Below are positions 49,517-61,907 of a DNA stretch of 64,000 nt, one piece after another. The stretch comes from Prosopocoilus inquinatus (lineage: Eukaryota; Arthropoda; Insecta; Coleoptera; Lucanidae), in contig CM069873.1 in the NCBI GenBank assembly GCA_036172665.1, positions 48,702,001-48,766,000 on the forward strand, in the 5' to 3' direction. Under the pieces are notes generated by a model. That model was not told the origin of the DNA and did not search any database. It was given only the letters and a program-made list of their open reading frames with translations. The position numbers and the translations under genes are program-made. Positions within the stretch are counted from its first letter, which is position 1, and each line of letters opens with the position of its first letter.

Positions 49517-49827
49517 GGGCGTCAGGAGGTCGGTTCGCTGTTGTGCGTCATCGGCCATCACGCCACCGGGGCCTACACCGGGGTCACATCGAACAGACTG
49601 GAATCTTCCCGCATAGAGAGTTCCAGACGGCGGCGAATGATATAAAATCGCCCCGGGTTGACTCACCAGTCAGTCGAATTCGAACAGCGAACGTCGAAGT
49701 TAGATTTTAGTGTGTAAATAAATTGTTACAAATAAATTAGTTTTTAAGCTTTATTAAATTACGGTTAAGTTTGTATCGAGTGTTTTATTCGTTTAAATAA
49801 ATATATTAAAACCCTAGAAACGTAGCA
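49484..49827 (+). repeat. Gypsy-B 3' LTR
   Basis: 344 bp, identical to the 5' copy except one substitution seen by eye. Followed by ATAA. Confidence 0.95.
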
Positions 49828-50130
49828 ATAATAACGAATTAATGGTAATTTATTACATTTACCATCATTAGACAAAAATGATTAATAATAACTGTAATTA
49901 ATAAATTTGCGAAAATTAATTAATTAGTTATTATTAATAATTTTTGTCTATTGATGGTAAATGTAATAAATTTTAATATTTTAATGTAAAAAGATCAAAT
50001 CTTTGTAATTCCAAATGTCACAATAAGCGTTTCGTGCAGGAATAAATAGTTGATTGTTAGTTTAAATATAATTACAACTTTTTTTAAATAATAAATGATA
50101 GAATAATTTAGAATTCGGAATAAATAAATT

Positions 50131-51448
50131 TATTATTTATTCTCAAATATTTTTTAATTTTATTGTTTATCCTGAAGTAGCTCTCAAATGTATAGCGAAA
50201 CATCTAAATTTATACTGATTTTCTGAATCGTCCCTTTAATTATTACAAATTTTTCGATAATTTTCAGCAGACAGTAAAAAAAAGTTCAATTTCTTATTTA
50301 TAATAAATCTAAACTCCAGATCAAAATTAACGAACCACTATACAGGGATTTTTCTTTTTTATATACATAGTCGTTATGTATACTTTTTGGAAAAAAAAGA
50401 ACAGGTCAATGCATTATGTAGAGGCTATGAGCAACATATATACATCACAAAAAATTAAGATGCGTTGTTCCTTACATTGTTCCTCATAATAAGAGTGTGA
50501 ATGTTCTTTGAGTACACAAAATATCTTCAAATGAATTTTATCAAGCTCCAGAAGTAGAAACGAATTGCTGTTATTTTGGCATTAATAACTCAAGATTTTT
50601 CACATGTGGACTTTTATTTGATTAGCTCGTAACTTTTTTTTCCAGATGGAGCTTCTTAACGACCTAATGAAAATTTCATATCCTGTAAAAATGTTAAAAA
50701 CCAAAATGCAAAGGAGTGGCTTTCTCGAATTACTTAAGATCGCATTACGATTTATAGGTTTACGAAGTAAAAAACTAAAAGAAACGTCATTATCATGGAA
50801 ACCAAAATTATCAGGTGATACATATTCAAACTCACAGTGATCTGTAAATTCCAAGTGTGTAAAAATATATAGCTTGTTCCATTTAAAATAAGAAAGTTGA
50901 TGTCACTTCCGACGAAACCAGAAGTCGTACGGTGGCGAATGCTCCGTCGGAAAATTCAGCTTTTTATTTAATTTCTTGATCCCGAATTTTGTGTAAATAT
51001 AAAAATTCTAGAAGAGTGAACACATAGCGTGACATCCTATATTATGTATTCGACATAGCTTACATCACATACCAAACGGTGTACAAGTTTCTTATTATCA
51101 CCTTGTATAAATATGGATTGTTACCTAGACAACATCGTAGCTGAAGATGTCAATTCTTTCTACGTGGATGGATAGATTACCGACTATTTGATTTGTGTTG
51201 ATGTAAACAGGCGGAATCCCTAGTAATTTGTTCTAAATTATTTTCCGATTCCGAAGATACGATACCATTCTAAATTGTTTCTTTTGTTCCAAGTTATCTT
51301 GTGTGAGTTGAGATTTCCGGCACGTAGTGCTTTTGGAATTTTTAAATTATTTGTTTCTGTAACTTGATCCTTTATCGATAGTGGTTTTATGGTTATAACA
51401 TGCACTGAATACCCTCTTTCATTTCTAGAGTCAAGTATAATAATATTT
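50131..51448. other. No gene recognised
   Basis: AT-rich. Short open frames near 50600-50850 occur on both strands and have no recognisable motif. Confidence 0.5.
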
Positions 51449-52427
51449 ATGTCAACACGTTAGGATAACATCGACCCACGCGATAATGAGCGTGAGAAAG
51501 TGCCGATTGTATCGTTGCATAAGGCGGATTAAGTCCCCGGCTTAGGCAACTCTACTAACGCACTCCCGTGTTACGATAATTTGTCCGCGAGAGAGAGCCA
51601 CTTGCCGGCTAAATGTGTACCGCGAAGACTCTTATCTTTCAAAAACAAAGAGGGACTTGACTTAAAAAAATTAAGGGGGGTAAAAAGTCAGTCGTTCTTG
51701 GGCTCCAGTTTTGGGAAGACATATCCTTGGTTGGAATTGAAATTACGGAAAAGAAAAGGGGTTGAGTGAGTGGAAGTGGTGCTAAAAGAAAGAGAGTAGC
51801 CATCTCCTCCCGAGGAGATCCGGTAACCCGCGGATAGCCCCAGGTCGAATAATCCCTGTTGCAGAGTCCTCCCCTGTTTACCAGGTAGGATAAATGTTTT
51901 TATTCCTTAAGAAAAGGCATGATTACTTTGAGGAAAGAACCCTATCCCCGGGATTCTTCCCCTTTCAGACTAAGAAAATTATCATTAAGTTAATCTTTTG
52001 TTTTGTTGTTCTGATTTGATATGCCTATAATCAAGGTGGTTAATAAACCCTTCTTTTTTCTTTCTTTTTAATCTATATGCGACTTTTATTTTATTGTCGA
52101 ATAAGTAATTGGGTACGTTAATTCAGTTTTCATTCTTAATTAATTAATATACTGGTACAGTTCTAGACCCAAGAACTAACGCTTCCGATTTTAAAGCCAA
52201 GGGAAAGAGAGCCCATTAATTACGTGAGGGTAAAAATTTCCATTTCTTTAATTAATATTATTTTATTCTTTATTTTGGGCCCGATGCCCCGTGAGCCATT
52301 AATGAACGCATCGGTGGTGGCAGCGTAATGATCATGAATAGACATTTTCTTTTAATTCTTGTATTAAAAAAATTAATCCCTCATTTAATATAATTCGGCT
52401 CCTTCACCCAGAAAGGCCGCGCCTACA
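51449..52427 (+). repeat. Probable LTR (about 980 bp) of another retrotransposon
   Basis: Begins TGTCAACACGTTAGGATAAC and ends GGCCGCGCCTACA. The end is followed after two bases by TTGGTGCCAGCGGTGTGGGA, which looks like a primer binding site plus leader. The composition (GC-richer start, an AATAAA at about 52037) fits an LTR. No second LTR or pol is in the window, so it may be a 5' remnant. Sequence 52428-53019 is AT-rich leader-like DNA without a gene. Confidence 0.45.
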
Positions 52428-53019
52428 AATTGGTGCCAGCGGTGTGGGATTAATTATTGGATTAGAAATTGTTTGCAGTACGTGTGGGATTTGTCCTAGG
52501 AAATGTTTTATTTACTGGATATTCACGTTTTATTTTCAAGAAATTATTGTCAAAATAAATTAATTGTTAAAAAAGGACATGGGCTTAGAATGCGTATACA
52601 GTAACATTTTCTGTTGTCTTGCTATTTGTTTATTTGTTGTTAATGTGTTATGTTTAATTGATAGGTGCGTCCTTATGATAACTTTGCTAATAAATTTTAA
52701 TAACGTTCAAAAACAAAATTGGATTTAAGAATTTTTAAATGTAATTATCTTCAAAATCATTGTAATTTACATGTTTATAATATGTTAAGTTGTTCTAAAG
52801 ATAATGTATTTGTATTACATCAATAGTTTATTAAAGAAGGTAATAAAGAACTGTAAAAAATTTTATTTTGTTTTATTAAATTATAACTTATATATAGATT
52901 TTTCATATGACGGTTTATCATGTATCATTTCAGAGTTTAAAAGTTTGTTTCCGTTGTCGAAATTAAATAGCAAAATGTATTGGATTTAAGCGTAAAGCGT
53001 ATTTGCAACCAGCAAGAGA

Positions 53020-53616
53020 ATGTCCGTAAAGCTCATCAAGAGGAAGCAAATTTTTACATCAATTTGTAAGTGGGGCAGTTCAGGTCAAAACAGTAGAGAA
53101 GGGTCAAGGCGATTCATAAATACTTATTATTTCATCCATGCCTATTCAGTTTGTTTATACAATGCTCTCTACAGAAGAAAATATAATAGCATAGAAACAT
53201 CCGACTCCGTCTTTCACCACATTTTATTTATTTTCATCAAAGAGACACGAAGAGAAATCTCCTCAGTTCAGATATTTGAACTTTCACTGATTATTATTAT
53301 TTTATCTAAACATATACTTAATATGACGGATGGCATAATATATAACACGATGCCAATAGTGGTTTTGCACAAGTGTGTTACATCTGCAAGGCTAAATCTA
53401 CGGGAATGTGTGATCTATCAAAATTACCAGCAAATACTTCAGAAACACAACATTTCTTTCCGTGCTTCACTTGCGGATGTAATTTATCGAATGCTGTTAA
53501 CATATCAGTTACAGTTACAGATTGGACATTTACGCGTACGCACTATGTTAGAGGTACAGATAAGACCGTTGTACAAAATAGAAAAAGATAGTTATTTACC
53601 AATTCAGACAAGTTAG
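53020..53616 (+). pseudogene. Degenerate transposon-protein fragment (tentative)
   Basis: A 198-codon frame begins with TSICKWGSSGQNSREGSRRF. A second frame (53373-53591) has CYICKAKSTGMCDLSKLPAN and HFFPCFTCGCNLSN. K-W-G-x-x-G and C-Y-I-C-x-A occur in this order in an uncharacterised arthropod transposon-associated protein family I half-recognise. The frame change between them indicates decay. It could be a chance frame. Confidence 0.3.
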
Positions 53617-53724
53617 ATAAGAGATAATAAAAAAACCATTTGTAGCACAATTTTTGAAAGACGTTGTATAAAAGAAACAGTCAAATTATTCTTAATAGAA
53701 TACAAGCTGTATTGTCACGATTAA

Positions 53725-53852
53725 GGCCCTATCTTACCACTTCATGATAAATTTAACCATTGGTTAATATCCTAGGAAATCATTGTCGAGACAATGGTTT
53801 CCAAGGATATTAACCGACGGTTAAATTTATCAGGAAATGGTAAGATCGGTCC
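53725..53852. mobile_element. Short MITE with TTAA flanks
   Basis: 128 bp, almost entirely palindromic: GGCCCTATCTTACCACTTCA at one end and the diverged complement at the other, around CATTGTCGAGACAATG. TTAA occurs on both sides (53721-53724, 53853-53856). It could equally be a 3-bp TTA/TAA-target (Harbinger-type) element. Confidence 0.75.
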
Positions 53853-53879
53853 TTAATGTTCTATACTTCATTGCCTTGA

Positions 53880-56800
53880 GGGTCTCAGCCACCCGACCAC
53901 AGCGTGGAGTCGTCAACACCGTCGCCTTCAGCCCGTCTCAGACAAATCCGTTGCCGCACCAACGACATCCCGAGAAGTCGTCGATCAACTCCAGACCGAC
54001 CAACTCGTAGAACAGTTCCGAGTACGGCAGTCCTTACAGCCTTAGCATCGTCAACGTCAGAAAGTGATTCGTCTACGCCGAGGAGAAACGGTAACACGGA
54101 CTGGCATAACCTCGAACACCCCCGACCATTTAAATTAATTAGAATTTAATAAAAGGTAGTATATTTTTGTAAACCACTTCGTTTAATAAGGTTTACCTAC
54201 GCACCCCACAACCCCTACGCTGTTAAGCGCGACAATGGTGAGGATCCAGTTGTAACAGGGAGGTCCACCCTATGCGTGATATGTACATAAGGTTATAATT
54301 CACAGTAGCGAAATAAAGAAGCGTGTCTTATACCCAATAGGAAAATTAAAAGAAGAAGGGCGGGGAATAAAAGTAAATATTTTAAACCAACACGGAAACA
54401 ACATTTATTAACATTAAAATGACTAGTCTGTGTGAATTACAGTTTTTTGCCGATTAATATTTCTAGAACAGATTAAATTGCTTTCATCCTCGACCTTTAA
54501 TGCCTTTGGGCCATGTTACGTAATGTTGATAATCGTTGGTTCCTGATAAGGTCACGGACTTTTCGTGCAAACCTTTCCTTCGTACATTTGGGGCACGGAC
54601 AGTTTTGCTTTATTAACTCATAATGTGCCGGGAGTTTGTCAGTCGTTCAGCGATATCCCCAGCGACTGGTGTTGTATGTAGGAGACGCGGCCCCATTTTC
54701 GCGTCATGGCCGTCCTAAATATGGTTTCACATTTTGGTTTCGGAAGGAGAGGTCTCTTCGTCGTACGGCGTTCGTCGGTTCTGATTTGGTGCTGGTGGAA
54801 CAAGAAGATCTGAAGCCATGTCGTTGGAGTTCAGGACATATATGTTTGTGACAGTTGCTCTTCCCTTCGTGCAAGTTATTATTGTCAAATTTTCTTTCCC
54901 GTAGAACCTTTTTAGCTCCGGCTTGCTTTTGAGTTCCGGCTTTTTATATGACCTAATTTCTTTGGTGGGGCACGACTCTTCGCTATTGTCGATTGCAGTC
55001 CAGATATTTCAGCTTGGTGAAAAAATGTTCCGGGGAAGCAATACAGCGTTATTGCGGACCCGGCTTTCGACAAGCTGTTCCGAACCGGAGTTATTTTCGT
55101 TTGATGTGGTCATACCTCATTGGTGGAGAAGAATCGCGCCAACCGACCGTACGCGATGACGATCGGGTGGTAAGTACCCTTATTTGTGGCTGCGGCCTCA
55201 GGCCGAATTTTGCGTAACAGAGTTACTGTCATCATTTGCCTTTGGGCGCTTCACTCCAAACATATTCATTTAAGTTCACGTTGTAATTTACCTATTGTAA
55301 AACTTTTGTCAAATTTGCATTACCTTTGACCTATTCTTAGTGTACATTTGACACTAATCTTTTAGTTAAAGTCATGATTTAACTTAAGTAAAATTTCATA
55401 GTTTTGGTGGTTACAATTCTCTTGTTAAGTACAGTACACGCTTGGTGGCGTTAAGCCCGCCACATATTTTGCGTTTTCTGGACTGTTGTTGAAGATATTA
55501 AAGATTGTTGCATAAAGTGAGTGAATTCCCTTTCTTTCGATCCTCTCCTCGTCTCGGATTAAGATTAGGTGGGATTCATTTGTTTTCGCGTTTAATTAAC
55601 ACCCACATGGGTGTTAATGATGGTGATGGGTCACGACTGAAGCTGTTGGCTGTGCTGCATGTTAATTTCCTCAGCACAAATCTTGTTACTACGTCAGGTG
55701 GGTAGCACTTTCTATTGACGAATGATGAAATCATGTACTGCACTTCAAAAAATAATGCGACTCCGAATGGCTGCTGCCTAATGTGTTGAAAGGACGTCAC
55801 TGGATTATAGATTTTATAACTAGTTTGAAGGAAAGAAAAAACAGAGAGAGAGGAAAGGCGAGGAGAGAGTGTGCTGCGGACACAACACAGGATGCAAAAT
55901 GTAAGAGTCGAACCAGACGGGCCAACGACGGAGTGGTCCCAAAGAGTCGGTTGTACGTCGTGGATAGAGTGGAAGAATTTCGAGGAAACGTATTTTGCAG
56001 TTCAGTTTTTAAAACGGTTTGTTTACTTTAGAATGGACTCTGACGAAGAATCGACGAAAATGCTAATGTAATCGACAAAAGCGATAATGTAAAGTGCACT
56101 TTATAAAATCTCAAGGAATACCCAGGTAATTGTTTATATGAGATTGAGAGCGTCGTCAATCTGTAGGTACATGTTTCCTTTTTATTTGCAAGAACAGTCG
56201 TGTAAATAAATTTCTTATCGTTCTTAATAAGTTGTATTTAAAAGTGATTTTAGTGTAATTTACTTTAAGTTTCGTGTAGTTTCTGTGTTTTGCTGGCGCT
56301 ATCATTAAACTAGATGTTTCTTAGAGCCTTTCCAATTAATAACTGTCACTCACAAATTTAACAACATACCTATACAATAACCCGTTTTTGGTGAATTAAA
56401 CGTGTCATCGTCAACATCTTTCCTTATCAATCTTGGGACGAAGCTAAGTGGTGGCTTTATTAAGTTGAGCGCGTGCTCCTTTCACGAGTGTCGCCTCAAC
56501 TTCTCCAGAGCATTCGGCCCCATTATCTTGTCCGAGGCGGATAAACGCATATTTGTGTATCGTTTGCGACAAGGACCTCGGAAATCGTTTCATCTCTGCA
56601 GCTACGACCGGCTATTACTTTAGTGCCCTTGTGAACAAGAAGCTCCCGTAGCTTACGCCATCCTGTTCACCGCAAGGAATATTTAGACTTAATGTTCTGA
56701 GATAGATGCTCTTTCGCTCAAGTTTGGACCATTCTGGTCGCAATTTTCTTTCGTTACTGTTTTTTATTATCGAATTTAGGTGACAACGTTTTATCACCAT

Positions 56801-57400
56801 CTTTATGTGACGACGTTTTATTACCGTCTTTACGTAACAACTTTTTCGTTCAGGATTCTCGTACAGACTTTTTTGATTCAACTTTAGGCGTCACCATATG
56901 TTTTAGATTTTACCGTGAATTACTGACGTCATCATACATCAGCATTTGGTGTGAATCATCATCTCTTATCTATGGCCGCAGACAATTCTTGCTTGATAAG
57001 TGGCTTAGGAAAACCAACAGACGATTGAACGCGTTCCTAGTCTTTCGACACGAACGGCAAATGAAAGTGGATTATAATTTATTCTACGTTCTTTGAAATT
57101 GGAAAAAAAATAATTGACGACGTCCCGTGCGCTTTGCTTGCATTTCAAATGTAGATAGTAGCAAATGAGCTCGTAACACTCCGTAACGTATGAAACGTTA
57201 AATCAGTTTCTAACGCCAGTATTTATTTTATTCAATTCCCAAATTCAAAAATATTTACCGATAAATCCGACGTTTTTTTTCACATTACGGATCAAATATT
57301 AACTTGATCAGTTTATGCTAGTTCAAATGTATTCTTTATTAGCAAGAGAATTTACAATTACCGAACAATATAAGACACCAGTAAAACAATGGGGTTATTT
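53880..57400. other. Unassigned region with GC-rich islands
   Basis: No confident gene. 53904-54149 (plus) is an 81-codon Ser/Thr/Arg/Pro-rich frame, possibly the tail of a lost element. GC-rich stretches at 54540-55250 and 55440-55960 lack long frames. A perfect 24-bp palindrome (ATTAACACCCAC and its complement) is near 55593-55616. A GACAACGTTTTATCACC-type unit of about 30 bp is repeated 2-3 times at 56770-56840. An acceptor-like site followed by ATGGACTCTGACGAAGAA at about 56033 may be an old exon. Confidence 0.4.
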
Positions 57401-57408
57401 TGGTTAAT

Positions 57409-58317
57409 TTATGGAGCAATTGGGAAGGTATTATAGGCCCTGATCAAAGTGTGAGAAAGCTTTTCGGAGAACGACTTCTTAAGCAGAGCATTGGACGGTT
57501 CATAGACCAAATCGATGTTATTATTAACAGTTTTACGCCAGAGTACCGATTTTTCTGCACTCCCGAACACGTCCATCGAGTTCAGTTTTAAGCAGCTGAT
57601 TTTTATGTCATCCACGTTTCCCCGGAAGTTTCGATACGTTATTTCCCCTACGCCAAAGAAGTCGGTTTTCATGTTCCAATCCAAAGTAACGTCAGCTAAA
57701 ATTATCAAAAGAACAACGATAAAAACAAAACGGAATTACGAAACTGAAGGTGGTGAATGATGGTTAACCTGAAATCTGACTCAATACAACCAATACATGT
57801 ATTATTAAGCTTAAAATGCTCCTCGCACTTACTGAAATTTAATGTTGCCCTTCCATCACCATTGACTGGTATGTTTGCGAAATGTCCTCGCGAAATAAAA
57901 TCAAAGCCAGAAGGTATACTTGGAAAAAAGATCTTGAAGTTCACGGTGTTATCGTGTTCATTTAATACCGCTTCTTGCACTTCGGAATCTCGCGCGCCTT
58001 TAAAAACTAGGTTATTGTATACTATCGTATAATTTGCGGTTTGCACCATGGACAAAGGGACTTTCATCGGATCGATTGAGTCTAGGGGACTGTCGTCGTC
58101 AGCCAGTTGCGATAGCAGGTGCTGCAGTGAAGATTTCCAGCACTTTTCCACATTGGGATTGCTCCTTTTGCACAGTTTTACTCGGATGGCTAAAGCAAAA
58201 AAAAACTTCTTCGAAAACAATTATGAATGTGAAAATGTACTTACGAGGATCTTTGTCAGCCAAGCCCCGAGTGCAAAAGCCGAGTATTAAAATATAAATC
58301 AACGCTTGAGGGAACAT
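57409..58317 (-). CDS. Takeout/JHBP-family secreted protein, 3 exons
   Basis: Minus-strand exons 58317-58245, 58189-57833 and 57695-57409 (717 nt, 238 aa). Introns are GTAAGTAC...GCTTTAG and GTAAGTGC...ATTTTAG. Exon 1 encodes a signal peptide (MFPQALIYILILGFCTRGLA). The mature part starts with KLCKRSNPNVEKCW, the paired-Cys signature of the family, then LADDDSPLDSIDPMKVPLSM, NLVFKGARDSEVQEA, GRATLNF and an alpha/beta-rich end FSEKLSHTLIRAYNTFPIAP. The length matches the family norm of about 240. Members bind small hydrophobic ligands such as juvenile hormone in haemolymph or sensilla; this ligand is unknown. All splice sites are canonical and the frame is intact. Confidence 0.88.
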
Positions 58318-58376
58318 TTTGGTTTTGGCTGTTTCGACGTTATAGCTTGAAACAGGTTTTCAGTGATTTAGTGCGG

Positions 58377-58384
58377 CTTAAATA
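58377..58384 (-). promoter_or_regulatory. TATA-like box of the left takeout copy
   Basis: TATTTAAG on the minus strand, 60 bp before the ATG. The mirror copy is at 63496-63503. No clear initiator at -31 spacing. The rest of 58385-59560 shows no gene. Confidence 0.35.
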
Positions 58385-59570
58385 CTACATTATTGCTGAA
58401 ATTGAATTAACAAAAAAATTCATTATCTGCAACTTTGCATACAAAGAGGAAAATCTAGTCATGAATATGAAACGGTGACCAACTCAAATGATTCAGTACA
58501 ACAAAGTACCCACTTACATCCGCTTATGAATTGAAACAAAAGAAATTGATGTTAATTTGTTAATGTGTGTGTAATAGGAGTTTAAGTTTGGCACGTTATT
58601 GTAAAGAGCCGGAATTTTATTCGTAATGTATATTTCCTAATTATTAATCTATCGTATTCCTTCTTAATTGCTAGTAAAAGAATCAAAATTGCGAATGTCT
58701 AAATTCTCCTATCCGTGCTCGAGACTAAACATTATTGTTGATAACTTTTTTTCTCTTGCTGTAGCGTGAGAAATAAACCGAGAGGAATGTAATTCCGCCT
58801 ACACAAAAGAGTAGTTCAGATGGAATACGTCAGGGCGTTTCAATTTTCGATTTTCAATGCAAACTTTTGTTCCTTTGTCCATTGCTCTGACGTTTGAAGC
58901 TTGGTATAGAGTTCCTATATATTATTATTAGATAAGAGTTAGGCTAACGGCCCTCGAATTTTGATTGGTTTGGATTCGCCGGATTCGCGTTACTTTGGTA
59001 ACTTGCTATTAATAAATGTCAGATAAATTAATTTATAATTTGCCATTTGATTTATTATTATTTGTTACTTGATTTATGCTGACTAAAACTGTTGTTTATT
59101 ACCGATTATTTGCTATAAAACTATTATCTGTTATATGGTTTCTAGTTAACTTGATAATATTTTTTGACCATCTCTCTTAATTTCAGATTATCATTGTTCG
59201 ATTGTTGAATTTCTTTTTTTATTAAAAAATCATTAGCGTGCTTTGATTAAAATGTTAGCAATTTGTCATTCGTTTTCAAAACACTGTCAATATTAATAAT
59301 GCCCCGAACATACTCAATTGTCGCCAAAAAATGTTTAGCTATTACCAAATTGGATCATATTATGACTTGTAATTGTCTTGCAATTTATAACCTGGCGTTA
59401 TTTATTACATGCATTTTGTTATTCCACTGTTAGCAAACGTCGTATTGACACAAAAAGTCCATTTACACTATCCCTAATTTTTTTTTATAAAAAACGACTA
59501 CTATATAAATTTAAGTACAAAATTTTTTTAATCTCAAACCGGACAGAAAAATGAAGGGAACACACTCAAC

Positions 59571-59645
59571 GTTTCGCTACAGATTTATAGCTTCGTCAGG
59601 AGTGAAAAAAAGTAAAATGACGAAGCTATAAATCTATAGCGAAAC
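59571..59645. ncRNA. Pair of inverted hammerhead-like cores (Penelope terminal repeat)
   Basis: Minus 59599-59571: CUGACGA, stem II GCUA/UAGC, GAAAC. Plus 59618-59645: the same but with A for the first C. They are followed by GTTGAGTGTGTTCCCTTCAT and the shared repeat CTGTCCGGTTTGAGATT. A third, weaker core (CUGACAA) is at 60001-59973, minus. Confidence 0.6.
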
Positions 59646-60429
59646 GTTGAGTGTGTTCCCTTCATTTTTCTGTCCGGTTTGAGATTAAGAAAACTTTGTG
59701 CTTACTATTTTCATCGGACAAGAACAAACTTCAATTATATAAATTTAAGTATATACTGTTCCGTGGCCACAGTAAAATTGTACCTTGTGAAAGTATTAAT
59801 ATAAAAAAAGTATGTATTAATATTATATTTAAATTCTTTGAAAATTGGTCTGCATCTTAGCAGTTTTTAGACTGCTTTAATAGATTTAGAGAAAAATTTA
59901 AAACTATAAAATATAAATACAAAGTTTTTTTAATCTCAAACCGGACAGAAAAATGAAGGGAACTTACTCAACGTTTCGCTATAGATTTATAGCTTTGTCA
60001 GAAGTGAAGAAAGGTAAATAAACAAGTTGTCAAGAGAAACAAGTCATCAAGAGAAACGAAAAGGTAACATGATTTTAATCTAAAATACGAGTTGTCCGGA
60101 ATAAAGAGAAAAGTAACTAGAACTAATTAAAACTAATTTTTTTCTTTATAATTATTTTTTTTAAATTAATTGACAGATCTATAACCTGTTTAAAGAGTCT
60201 AGAAAACTACAAAATATGTCATTTAAATTTTCAAAGTTCGTACGTTTATTAATAGAATTTGGAGACATTTTAATTTTACACATTTCTATGAAAAGTCTTA
60301 AAAATATTAGATTCACTGTACAAAATGTCAGTATTATCAAAATCAAAATTATGATTATTTACTAATGAATGCTCTACAAGCATTGAATGATTTTGATTAT
60401 TTTTTTTAAATATGATATTTATGTTGATC

Positions 60430-60835
60430 TAAACGTTTTTTTTTTAATTTTGGCTCGTTTCGCCTATATAAACAGAATTATAATTTGAACATTTGATTTC
60501 ATAAACCACGTTAGGTTGTTTTAATTTCGGTATTTTGGTTTTTAAATTCGAAAACATTAAATTTAAATTATTCACAGATTTACTGGCTAAAATTGAATTA
60601 TGTTTCTTGAAAATGTGTTTAAATGTATTGTGTAATGGTTCAATGTAAGGCAAAGATATGTATTTATGGTTCGAAGCTTGTCTAATGTTATCAGAGACAT
60701 TTGAATTTTGTAAGTATTTAATACGATTTTTAATTACTGATTCAATAAGATTTATTGGATAAGAATTTTGAATAAGAGTTTTCTTTATTAAATTGAAGTG
60801 ATCATAAATGAAAACTTTATCAGAAAGTAAAATAG
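60430..60835 (-). pseudogene. Penelope-like linker and GIY-YIG fragment (left copy)
   Basis: Minus-strand frame: NSYPINLIESVIKNRIKYLQ, SLPYIEPLHNTFKHIFKKHN, NLKTKIPKLKQPNVVYEIKC, YNSVYIGETSQN. V-Y-E-I-K-C ... V-Y-I-G-E-T-S is the start of the GIY-YIG nuclease. After a stop, further endonuclease-like sequence (SMLVEHSLVNNHNFDFDNTD) continues to about 60290. The RT is absent. Confidence 0.8.
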
Positions 60836-61197
60836 CTCGATCTGTTAATGAAATAATAGTTCAAATAATTGATACTGTTAGCTGTTATTTTGTGATATTC
60901 CATTTTACACGAATAAATTAAATAAAACACTATTTTAGTATATATCACTATATTTAACACAAGAATTGTGACTGCAGTTTCGGCATACAATGCCATTATC
61001 AAACTAAAATATTTTAACAAAATTTCAACTCCAAACTAGCGCTAAAACGGTAGAGGTGTAGTACTGAGAATTCTAATTTAATTTAAGTTTAAACGTGGTT
61101 CAAAGAGGGGTGTGTACATCAGGTCGGTTTGGTCGTTAAGCAGAATCACGTTCGGGTTTCTTTTTGCTTTATGGATTTCAAGTGATTCCAGGAGGTT
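60681..61197. other. Spacer of the giant inverted repeat, second Penelope end
   Basis: 517 bp of unique spacer. On the minus strand 61200-61085 encodes NLLESLEIHKAKRNPNVILL then NDQTDLMY, the C-terminus of a different Penelope subfamily. A hammerhead-like end follows (61006-60970). Its left part (60681-60835) is the upstream extension of the left Penelope copy. Confidence 0.7.
60970..61006 (-). ncRNA. Degenerate hammerhead-like core
   Basis: Minus strand UUGAUAA, stem II UGGCAU/AUGCC, GAAACUGCAGUC. Two departures from CUGANGA suggest decay. Confidence 0.4.
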
Positions 61198-61224
61198 CAA
61201 GCTTCGAACCATATATACATATCT

Positions 61225-61600
61225 TTGCCTTACATTGAACCATTACACAATACATTTAAACACATTTTCAAGAAACATAATTCAATTTTAGCCAGTAAAT
61301 CTGTGAATAATTTAAATTTAATGTTTTCGAATTTAAAAACCAAAATACCGAAATTAAAACAACCTAACGTGGTTTATGAAATCAAATGTTCAAATTATAA
61401 TTCTGTTTATATAGGCGAAACGAGCCAAAATTAAAAAAAAAAAACGTTTAGATCAACATAAATATCATATTTAAAAAAAATAATCAAAATCATTCAATGC
61501 TTGTAGAGCATTCATTAGTAAATAATCATAATTTTGATTTTGATAATACTGACATTTTGTACAGTGAATCTAATATTTTTAAGACTTTTCATAGAAATGT
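61225..61600 (+). pseudogene. Penelope-like GIY-YIG fragment (right copy)
   Basis: Same protein as the left copy through VYIGETSQN, with a stop at 61432-61434 and distal nuclease sequence after it. The arm boundary at 61198 truncates the linker. Confidence 0.8.
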
Positions 61601-61878
61601 GTAAAATTAAAATGTCTCCAAATTCTATTAATAAACGTACGGACTTTGAAAATTTAAATGACATATTTTGTAGTTTTCTAGACTCTTTAAACAGGTTATA
61701 GATCTGTCAATTAATTTAAAAAAAATAATTATAAAGAAAAAAATTAGTTTTAATTAGTTCTAGTTACTTTTCTCTTTATTCCGGACAACTCGTATTTTAG
61801 ATTAAAATCATGTTACCTTTTCGTTTCTCTTGATGACTTGTTTCTCTTGACAACTTGTTTATTTACCTTTCTTCACTC

Positions 61879-61907
61879 CTGACGAAGCTATAAATCTATA
61901 GCGAAAC
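61879..61907 (+). ncRNA. Hammerhead-like core
   Basis: CUGACGA, stem II GCUAUA/UAUAGC, GAAAC: a complete core. It is the mirror of 59973-60001, which has one core change. Confidence 0.6.

Larger units (their letters stand above)
43142..49827 (+). mobile_element. Gypsy-B: intact LTR retrotransposon with macrodomain
   Basis: 6686 bp, LTRs of 344 bp (43142-43485 and 49484-49827) with one visible difference (CTGCG versus CTCCG near the start). Termini TG...CA, target duplication ATAA on both sides (43138-43141 and 49828-49831). A single uninterrupted 1977-codon frame fills the interior. PBS and a purine-rich PPT are present and no envelope gene is. The features fit a recently inserted, potentially active element. 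Confidence 0.96.
43058..50130. repeat. AT-rich inverted-repeat element (MITE) split by Gypsy-B
   Basis: The left remnant 43058-43141 (TATTTATTCCGAATTCTGAA ... ATCAATAGACAAAAATTATT) matches inverted sequence at about 49925-50128. Another partial copy lies at 49840-49890. Gypsy-B inserted at ATAA inside it. No coding. Confidence 0.65.
57881..60680. repeat. Left arm of giant inverted repeat
   Basis: Reverse-complementary to 61198-64000 about an axis at 60940, with only scattered substitutions and a 2-bp homopolymer indel. The right arm runs out of the window, so the outer limit of the left arm cannot be set. It contains takeout exons 1-2 and Penelope sequence. Confidence 0.95.

Noticed and set aside
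54250..55466. Second full LTR beginning TGTAACAGGG
   Set aside because: A PPT-like stretch precedes it, but I could not find a matching end, PBS or partner.
57705..57832. Continuation of takeout exon 2 as an unspliced frame to 57705
   Set aside because: A canonical donor at 57832 and an acceptor at 57696 join family-consistent sequence; the unspliced tail does not match.
58034..58297. Plus-strand frames opposite takeout exons and their mirrors at 63.58-63.85 kb
   Set aside because: Duplicated only because the whole arm is duplicated; antisense to well-supported exons.
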